Assembly (NCBI GenBank): GCA_964591105.1
Contig: CAZPZR010000063.1
Span: forward strand, 1 to 10,221
Direction of reading: 5' to 3'
From: CAZPZR01 sp964591105
Lineage (GTDB): Bacteria > Bacillota > Clostridia > Lachnospirales > Lachnospiraceae
Length of the DNA: 10,221 bases
Positions within the stretch are counted from its first letter, which is position 1; every line of letters begins with the position of its first letter. Positions 1 through 4,776 of this stretch are shown one piece after another. The position numbers were made by a program, and so were the translations under genes. A model generated the notes under the pieces. It was not told the DNA's origin. It saw nothing but the letters and a program-made list of their open reading frames with translations, and ran no database searches.

Positions 1-12
1 GGAGGACAGAAG

Positions 13-1470
13 ATGCTTTACATAGGAGTAGATTTAGGAACATCAGCAGTAAAATTATTATTGATGGATGAATTGGGAAATATTAAGAAGATTGTATCAA
101 AAGAGTATCCATTGTATTTTCCACATCCAGGATGGTCTGAACAGAAACCAGAGGATTGGTTGGAAAAAACAATAGAGGGAATCAAGGAATTAACCGCTGA
201 GTGCGAAAAAGAGAACGTTGCAGGAATCAGCTTCGGTGGACAGATGCATGGTTTGGTTGCACTGGATAGCGAGGATCAGGTGATTCGACCAGCAATTCTT
301 TGGAATGACGGACGTACGGGAGAAGAAACAGAGTATCTAAATAATGTCATAGGAAAGGAAAAACTTTCTCAATACACAGCAAATATTGCATTTGCTGGAT
401 TTACGGCACCAAAAATTCTGTGGATGAAAAAGCATGAGCCAGAAAATTTTGATAAGATTCAGAAAATCATGCTTCCAAAAGATTATTTAGCGTACATGCT
501 GTCAGGCGCTTTTTGCAGTGATGTTTCAGATGCATCAGGAATGCTTCTCATGGATGTAGAGCATCGTTGCTGGTCAAAAGAAATGTTAGAAATCTGTGGA
601 ATCACAGAAGAACAGCTTCCAAAACTTTATGAAAGTTACGAGGTAGTCGGAACTTTAAGACCAGAGATGGCAAAAGAACTCGGACTTTCTGAAAGTGTAA
701 AAGTGATTGCAGGTGCTGGTGATAATGCAGCGGCAGCAGTTGGAACGGGAACAGTTGGAGACGGCAGATGTAACATTTCTTTGGGAACTTCTGGAACAAT
801 TTTCATATCCAGTAAGAAGTTCGGAGTAGATGAATATAATGGCTTACATTCTTTTGCGCATGCAGATGGTTACTATCATTTGATGGGATGTATGCTGAGT
901 GCAGCGTCTTGCAATAAATGGTGGAATGAAGAAATTCTGAAAACAACAGATTTTACAGGTGAACAGGCAAACATTTGCAAGCTTGGTGAAAATCATGTAT
1001 TCTTCCTGCCATATTTGATGGGAGAACGCTCCCCACATAACAATCCAGATGCTCGTGCTGTATTTCTTGGTATGTCTATGGACACAACGAGAGAAGATAT
1101 GACACAGGCAGTACTGGAAGGAGTAGCATTTGGACTTCGTGATTCTTTAGAAGTAGCAAGAAAACTGGGTGTGAAAATCGAGCGCACCAAAATATGTGGT
1201 GGTGGAGCCAAAAGTCCACTTTGGAAGAAAATCATCGCGAATGTCATGAACATGAAGGTGGATGTGATTGAGAGCGAAGAAGGTCCAGCACTTGGAGGTG
1301 CCATGCTGGCAGCAGTTGGATGTGGAGAATATCCAGATGTAGAGACAATTGCAGAAAAACTTGTGAAGGTCGTGGACACCATTGAACCAGATCCAGAACT
1401 GGTAGCAAAATACGAAGAGAGATACCAAGAATTCAAGAGAATCTATCCAACAGTGAAATCTTTGTATTAA
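13..1470 (+). CDS. xylB: Xylulokinase (FGGY family carbohydrate kinase)
   Basis: Phosphorylates D-xylulose with ATP to xylulose 5-phosphate, feeding the pentose phosphate or phosphoketolase routes in the cytosol. The 485-residue protein matches the usual length of bacterial XylB (about 484-500). Visible family marks are the N-terminal phosphate-binding DLGTSAVK (residues 7-14), the substrate-side GGQMHG (75-80), GAGDNAAAAVG with D237 in the place of the catalytic base, ISLGTSG after it, and the C-terminal GGGAKSPLW adenosine-site motif. The ATG at 13 follows a GGAGGA ribosome site at 1-6, so the left window edge cuts right at the gene's leader; any upstream partner such as xylA is out of view. 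A strong terminator follows at 1510-1548. Other FGGY kinases are possible but the motif set fits xylulokinase best. Confidence 0.93.
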   Translation: MLYIGVDLGTSAVKLLLMDELGNIKKIVSKEYPLYFPHPGWSEQKPEDWLEKTIEGIKELTAECEKENVAGISFGGQMHGLVALDSEDQVIRPAILWNDGRTGEETEYLNNVIGKEKLSQYTANIAFAGFTAPKILWMKKHEPENFDKIQKIMLPKDYLAYMLSGAFCSDVSDASGMLLMDVEHRCWSKEMLEICGITEEQLPKLYESYEVVGTLRPEMAKELGLSESVKVIAGAGDNAAAAVGTGTVGDGRCNISLGTSGTIFISSKKFGVDEYNGLHSFAHADGYYHLMGCMLSAASCNKWWNEEILKTTDFTGEQANICKLGENHVFFLPYLMGERSPHNNPDARAVFLGMSMDTTREDMTQAVLEGVAFGLRDSLEVARKLGVKIERTKICGGGAKSPLWKKIIANVMNMKVDVIESEEGPALGGAMLAAVGCGEYPDVETIAEKLVKVVDTIEPDPELVAKYEERYQEFKRIYPTVKSLY

Positions 1471-1509
1471 TTGTGTTGATTTTAAAAGAGGAATTTATAA
1501 GTAGATATG

Positions 1510-1548
1510 AAAGAGCTTTGCGTCGGGTGACGCAAGGCTCTTTCTTTT
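1510..1548 (+). terminator. Intrinsic terminator of xylB
   Basis: A 15-bp stem (1510-1524 with 1529-1543, one T-G pair) with loop GGGT is followed by the T-rich run TTTCTTTT. It lies 40 bases after the xylB stop and isolates xylB from the convergent gene. Confidence 0.9.
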
Positions 1549-1549
1549 A

Positions 1550-1610
1550 GGGGCAGGAGCGAGTGGGTCCTGGGAAGCAAGAAATTTCCCATAGAAACCC
1601 GGAGTGCCCC
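1550..1610. other. Nested inverted repeats between convergent genes
   Basis: This roughly 60-base segment is richer in G and C than its surroundings. Three nested complementary arm pairs are visible: GGGGCA (1550-1555) with TGCCCC (1605-1610), GGGT (1565-1568) with ACCC (1597-1600), and TGGGAA (1571-1576) with TTCCCA (1586-1591). It could fold on either strand. It may be a second terminator-like element for the minus-strand reductase gene, a small structured RNA, or a decayed repeat. No known RNA family was recognised. Confidence 0.35.
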
Positions 1611-1625
1611 AAAGCCCAAAAGCAA

Positions 1626-1654
1626 GTGGGTTTTAGGGAAAACCTAAAACCCAC
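1626..1654 (-). terminator. Hairpin at the end of the SDR gene (possible terminator)
   Basis: Perfect 12-bp arms, GTGGGTTTTAGG (1626-1637) and CCTAAAACCCAC (1643-1654), have a 5-base loop. The hairpin overlaps the last codons of the minus-strand reductase gene, whose stop is at 1644-1646. On the minus strand it is followed by TTGCTTTTGGG, a weak U tract, so termination is plausible but not certain. Confidence 0.55.
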
Positions 1655-2372
1655 CATCAATTCCAATTACCTGACCAGTCATGTAAGCAGGCGCATGTGC
1701 GGTCTGCCAAATCATCTCGGCGACTTCTTCGGGAGTGCCGAATCTTCCAGCTGGAATTTCATATTCTAATTCTTTACGTTCTTCTTCGTTCAACTGACCA
1801 TTCATGACAGTGTCAATTACACCGCAGGAAATGGCATTTACTTGAATGTTGCTAGGTGCTAATTCCTTTGCGAGTGCGCGAGTAAGTCCATTTACGCCTG
1901 ATTTGGAGGCAGAATAGGCAACTTCGCAGGATGCACCTGTATTTCCCCAAATGGAGGAGATATTGATGATATGTCCAGCTTTCTGGGATACCATTGGTGG
2001 AATTGCGGCACGGCAGCAGTAAAAGACAGAAGAAAGATTCGTCTGGATGATTCGATTCCATTCATCATCTGTCATATCGCTGAAAAGACCAATGTGTGCA
2101 ACACCGGCATTATTTACAAGAACATCTAAGTGAGAACATTCGCTATAGATTTGTTGAAAGATTCGTTTTACTTCGTCTGAATTTCCAACGTTTCCAGGGA
2201 CGAGCGTACAAGTGCCACCGAGAGCCTCAATCTCCGTTTTTACGCCTTCCAGAGCATCCACAGAAGTACTGCAGTTTAAAAAGACATGGTACCCTTTGGA
2301 AGCAAAGAGCAGTGCAGTGCTTCGTCCGATTCCGCGAGATGCACCTGTAATAAAAATTGTTTTGTATGTCAT
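1644..2372 (-). CDS. Short-chain dehydrogenase/reductase, probable EF-P 5-aminopentanone reductase (YmfI-like) or FabG-like
   Basis: A 242-residue classical SDR that uses NADPH or NADH to reduce a carbonyl. The Rossmann motif TGASRGIG is at residues 9-16, NNAG at 87-90, and the catalytic set N112, S140, Y153 and K157 (YSASK) is complete. The C-terminal GQVIGIDGGF is typical of the FabG-like group. Length and style resemble Bacillus YmfI, which reduces the 5-aminopentanone group on elongation factor P, and similar clostridial proteins usually carry that name. A FabG-type 3-oxoacyl-ACP reductase role cannot be excluded; absence of other fatty-acid genes argues mildly against it. The ATG at 2372 is supported by GGAGG at 2379-2383. 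It stands alone, convergent with xylB and divergent from the HD gene. Confidence 0.75.
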   Translation of the reverse strand: MTYKTIFITGASRGIGRSTALLFASKGYHVFLNCSTSVDALEGVKTEIEALGGTCTLVPGNVGNSDEVKRIFQQIYSECSHLDVLVNNAGVAHIGLFSDMTDDEWNRIIQTNLSSVFYCCRAAIPPMVSQKAGHIINISSIWGNTGASCEVAYSASKSGVNGLTRALAKELAPSNIQVNAISCGVIDTVMNGQLNEEERKELEYEIPAGRFGTPEEVAEMIWQTAHAPAYMTGQVIGIDGGF

Positions 2373-2407
2373 AGGAGACCTCCATTTTTATTGTTAGTTT
2401 TAGTGTT

Positions 2408-2436
2408 ATTATATCGTCAAACGATTGCCTTTTAAA
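2408..2436 (-). promoter_or_regulatory. Candidate promoter of the SDR gene
   Basis: On the minus strand a perfect -10 TATAAT (2408-2413) sits 17 bp from a weak -35 TTTAAA (2431-2436). It lies about 36 bases upstream of the SDR start. Confidence 0.6.
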
Positions 2437-2453
2437 GTATGAAATGTTATGAT
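2425..2453 (+). promoter_or_regulatory. Candidate promoter of the HD hydrolase gene
   Basis: -35 TTGCCT (2425-2430), a 17-bp spacer and -10 TATGAT (2448-2453), with an extended TG at 2445-2446. It overlaps the -35 of the divergent SDR promoter, so the two may compete for polymerase. Confidence 0.65.
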
Positions 2454-2482
2454 TTAACAAAAGAAAAGAAGGAGAACGACCT

Positions 2483-3022
2483 ATGATAGCAAGAGCGACG
2501 GAATTTGCGACAAAGGCACATGAAGGACAAGTTCGAAAAGGAACAACAAGACCTTATATTGTGCATCCAATTGAAGTTTCAAAGATTGTGTCGACGATGA
2601 CACAGGATGAGGAGGTCATTAGTGCAGCAGTTCTTCATGATACAATTGAAGATTGCAAACATGTGACATGGGAAGTGTTGGCGCAGGAGTTTTCAGAAAG
2701 AGTGGCGGATTTGGTTGCGGAGGAAAGCGAAGATAAGTCGAAGACATGGAGGGAAAGAAAGCAGGCAACGATACAACATTTGCAAGTGGCGCCATTGGAA
2801 GTGAAGATGATTGGTCTTGCAGACAAGCTTTCGAATATGCGAGACATTAGTCGCGAGTATCCAGAGATTGGAGAGGAATTTTGGAATCGTTTTCGTATGA
2901 AAAATAAAGAAATCATAGGTTGGTATTATAAAGGAATTCGTGATGCATTAGAACAGACATTTGAAGGGGTGGAAGCGTTCGAAGAGTATCGAGAATTGGT
3001 AAACAAAATATTTGGAAAATAG
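2483..3022 (+). CDS. Stand-alone HD-domain hydrolase, Mesh1/SpoT-like (probable small alarmone hydrolase)
   Basis: The 179-residue protein is almost entirely the hydrolase domain of the RelA/SpoT family, without synthetase, TGS or ACT parts. Motifs in order: AHEGQVRKG (12-20) and YIVHPIEV with H28, then AAVLHDTIED (48-57) with the HD pair H52-D53 and the E56-D57 pair, then LADKLSNMRDI with D114 and N118. H28, H52, D53 and D114 match the metal-ligand pattern of this family. Members of this type (human Mesh1, bacterial small alarmone hydrolases) remove the 3'-pyrophosphate of (p)ppGpp, and Mesh1 also dephosphorylates NADPH; the substrate here is inferred. The start at 2483 is supported by AAGGAG at 2469-2474. 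The gene is monocistronic with its own promoter and terminator. Confidence 0.85.
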   Translation: MIARATEFATKAHEGQVRKGTTRPYIVHPIEVSKIVSTMTQDEEVISAAVLHDTIEDCKHVTWEVLAQEFSERVADLVAEESEDKSKTWRERKQATIQHLQVAPLEVKMIGLADKLSNMRDISREYPEIGEEFWNRFRMKNKEIIGWYYKGIRDALEQTFEGVEAFEEYRELVNKIFGK

Positions 3023-3032
3023 TGAGATTTTT

Positions 3033-3084
3033 GGGTGTCGCAATTTAGATGAGATTGCTGACACCCATTCTTTTATATATTTTT
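3033..3084 (+). terminator. Intrinsic terminator of the HD hydrolase gene
   Basis: Arms GGGTGTCGCAAT (3033-3044) and ATTGCTGACACCC (3054-3066) pair over 12 bp with one bulged T, followed by a T-rich tail up to 3084. The stop codon of convergent bioY lies in the loop and the right arm is bioY coding sequence. On the minus strand no U run follows, so it looks one-directional. Confidence 0.75.
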
Positions 3085-3575
3085 GAACCGAGAAGATAAG
3101 CAAGTATTGCCTGCAAGATCGTAGTTGGAAGGAATGGCAATACGCAAGCTGTAAGTGCGGCAATCATAGTTCCTCCGGTGACAATACAGAAAAACAGGAC
3201 ACCGAAGATATGATTGCACACCACACCAAGTGAGAGCAGAAGTAGCTGTAGTCCTCGACTGCCGCGCTCACGTCCAAGACCGACAAGGTAGGCGAGGAGA
3301 GGGAAAGAAAAAAGAAATCCCCCAGTTGGCCCGAACAGAACTTGAAAACCAGCGGTAAAATTGTGAAAGATTGGCAAGCCAATAGCACCAAGCAGTACAT
3401 AGATTATGGCAGCAATTGCGCCATTTCTGGCACCTAAGATGATTGCAGTTAAAATGATTGCAAACGTTTGTAATGTAAAAGGAACTCCAAATGGCAGAGG
3501 GATGGAAATCTGTGCCAGAATCGCAATGATTGCGGTACACAGTCCAACTGCGCAGAGTTTTTGTGTATGATTCAT
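3045..3575 (-). CDS. bioY: BioY family protein (biotin ECF transporter S component), variant binding motif
   Basis: An integral membrane substrate-binding subunit of energy-coupling-factor transporters; family members import biotin, usually with shared EcfA/A'/T modules encoded elsewhere. The chosen ATG at 3575 has GGAGGA at 3583-3588; a further-upstream in-frame ATG at 3632 would add 19 polar residues and lacks such a site. The resulting 176 residues form about six hydrophobic segments. Family marks are PFTLQTF (32-38), a GARNG-to-GLPIF stretch (48-70) and the GPTGG loop (82-86). The usual C-terminal PxDxxK pattern reads LPTTILQA (149-156) here, so the conserved Asp and Lys are replaced by T152 and Q155. 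The protein is otherwise complete, so altered substrate preference is possible. Divergent from hypE. Confidence 0.87.
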   Translation of the reverse strand: MNHTQKLCAVGLCTAIIAILAQISIPLPFGVPFTLQTFAIILTAIILGARNGAIAAIIYVLLGAIGLPIFHNFTAGFQVLFGPTGGFLFSFPLLAYLVGLGRERGSRGLQLLLLSLGVVCNHIFGVLFFCIVTGGTMIAALTACVLPFLPTTILQAILAYLLGSKIYKRMGVSNLI

Positions 3576-3634
3576 GAAAAATTCCTCCTGATAATCATTC
3601 AGTCTTCGCAAGGATGGAAGAATATTCTTCACGC

Positions 3635-3667
3635 TATCATATTAAAAAGAAGATTGTCAATATGATA
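3635..3667 (-). promoter_or_regulatory. Inverted repeat over the bioY promoter (BirA-type operator geometry)
   Basis: Perfect 9-bp arms TATCATATT (3635-3643) and AATATGATA (3659-3667) are separated by 15 bp. On the minus strand a perfect -35 TTGACA (3655-3660) overlaps the distal arm and a TATGAT sequence (3636-3641) lies in the proximal arm, though their 13-bp spacing is short. Biotin repressor BirA sites usually have 9-bp arms with 14-16 bp spacing; the arm sequence differs from the common consensus, so assignment to BirA is inference from geometry and from the gene controlled. Confidence 0.5.
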
Positions 3668-3763
3668 CAGTGAAAATCTTGTACAATTCAGAAAAGAAGA
3701 CATGGTCGTTTTGCTAGAAAATAAAGGACTTTTTTGGTGATAATGGAGAAAATTGAGAAAAGC

Positions 3764-3788
3764 TTGTCAAAGGATTGACAAACTGTCA
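3764..3788. repeat. Overlapping inverted repeats on the hypE -35 region
   Basis: TTGTCAA (3764-3770) and TTGACAA (3775-3781) form a perfect 7-bp inverted repeat with a 4-base spacer. TGACA (3776-3780) is also mirrored by TGTCA (3784-3788) across three bases. The middle arm is the -35 hexamer of the hypE promoter, so a protein bound here would touch or cover the -35 element. It may be a second regulator site. Confidence 0.4.
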
Positions 3789-3804
3789 GTAGATTTGTTA
3801 TTTT
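3775..3804 (+). promoter_or_regulatory. Promoter of hypE-hypD
   Basis: A perfect -35 TTGACA (3775-3780) lies 18 bp from an extended -10 region with TG at 3796-3797 and TATTTT at 3799-3804. The start point would be near 3811, giving a leader of about 50 bases. Confidence 0.65.
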
Positions 3805-3830
3805 AGACTAAAGTACGAACGTTAGTCTAA
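3803..3830. promoter_or_regulatory. 28-bp palindrome, candidate TetR-family operator of hypED
   Basis: The outer arms TTAGACTAA (3803-3811) and TTAGTCTAA (3822-3830) are perfectly complementary. Counting inward, 12 of 14 positions of each half-site match, so the whole 28 bp is a near-palindrome. It overlaps the end of the -10 and the predicted start point, the classical place for repression. Size and symmetry suit a TetR-type dimer or pair of dimers, and a TetR-family gene lies directly downstream of hypD. The protein-site pairing is inferred. Confidence 0.6.
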
Positions 3831-3863
3831 GAGAATAGAAAGAAACAATGAGAGGTATACGAA

Positions 3864-4772
3864 ATGAGCTTGATTACAAGTATTCAGAAGTATTCGATTC
3901 ATGATGGAGATGGTATCCGCACAACTGTATTTTTCAAGGGGTGCGGCCTTCGTTGTGTGTGGTGTCATAATCCGGAGACACAGAGCTATACAAAGCAACC
4001 ATTAGTTCATCAGGATCGATGTGTAGGATGTAGAAACTGTGAGATGGCCTGTCCACAGAAGGCAATTCACATGGAAGAAGGGAAAGCGGAGACAAATCTG
4101 AGTCTTTGTGATGCATGTGGAACTTGTACAGATTATTGCAATCTGAACCTTCGAGAAATTGTTGGAAAAGAATATACAGTAGATGCCTTAGTGAAGGAGC
4201 TTCGTAAAGATGAGATGTTTTACGAAGAATCTGGCGGCGGTGTGACATTGTCCGGTGGAGAAGTAATGACACAGGACATGGATTATATAGAGGCACTTTG
4301 TAAGAAACTGAAGCGAATTGGAATTACAGTGACGATTGATACTTGTGGGCATGCACCCTATGAGAATTTTGAACGAATTCTTCCATATGTAGACACATTT
4401 TTATATGATATCAAAACATTAGATAATGACATCCATAAGAAATATATGGGAGCAGGAAATGAGAAGATTCTTGAAAATCTGGAGAAACTCAGTTCCAGTG
4501 GGGCAAGAATTTACATTCGTATCCCAACGATTAAGGGTGTAAATGCAGAAGATGATTCTATGAAGGCAATCATTTCTTATCTTCAGGATAAGAAGATTCA
4601 TGCAGCACAGGTCAATCTTTTGCCATATCACAATACAGGATCAGTAAAATATCATAAGATTGGTCTGGAATATCAGGGGGAAGAACTGGAAAGACCAACG
4701 AATGAAGAGATGGAACATTTTGTGGAGCTATTTAAAGAATCTGGATTCCATAATGTAAAAATAGGAGGTTAA
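3864..4772 (+). CDS. hypE: Radical SAM glycyl radical enzyme activase, HypE-type
   Basis: Uses a [4Fe-4S] cluster and S-adenosylmethionine to form a 5'-deoxyadenosyl radical that abstracts hydrogen from the glycine of its partner, here HypD. The 302-residue protein has the activase CxxxCxxC motif C27, C31, C34, then a ferredoxin-like insert with two cysteine quartets (C53/C56/C59/C63 and C82/C85/C88/C92) for auxiliary [4Fe-4S] clusters, and the SAM-contacting GGE at 131-133 after GGGVTLS. This insert separates it from PflA-type activases and fits activases of dehydratase-type glycyl radical enzymes. The ATG at 3864 has GAGAGG at 3850-3855. Only four bases separate its stop from hypD, so the two are co-transcribed and function is assigned through the partner. 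Confidence 0.92.
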   Translation: MSLITSIQKYSIHDGDGIRTTVFFKGCGLRCVWCHNPETQSYTKQPLVHQDRCVGCRNCEMACPQKAIHMEEGKAETNLSLCDACGTCTDYCNLNLREIVGKEYTVDALVKELRKDEMFYEESGGGVTLSGGEVMTQDMDYIEALCKKLKRIGITVTIDTCGHAPYENFERILPYVDTFLYDIKTLDNDIHKKYMGAGNEKILENLEKLSSSGARIYIRIPTIKGVNAEDDSMKAIISYLQDKKIHAAQVNLLPYHNTGSVKYHKIGLEYQGEELERPTNEEMEHFVELFKESGFHNVKIGG

Positions 4773-4776
4773 TGGA

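Noticed and set aside
993..1436. 147-codon open frame antisense to xylB
   Set aside because: It runs opposite a clear xylulokinase, shows no domain and has low-complexity Ser/Thr/Pro-rich sequence expected of a shadow frame.
1507..1530. Seven-codon ATG frame after xylB
   Set aside because: It coincides with the left arm of the xylB terminator; an AGAGG-like sequence upstream is not enough to call a leader peptide.
1563..1769. 68-codon open frame on plus strand across the SDR gene end
   Set aside because: No ribosome site, overlaps hairpins and the reductase coding sequence, and no recognisable protein.
3679..3686. TTGTACAA palindrome between bioY and hypE
   Set aside because: It lacks the central TA of the GntR-type sites and an 8-bp palindrome alone is likely by chance in AT-rich spacer.
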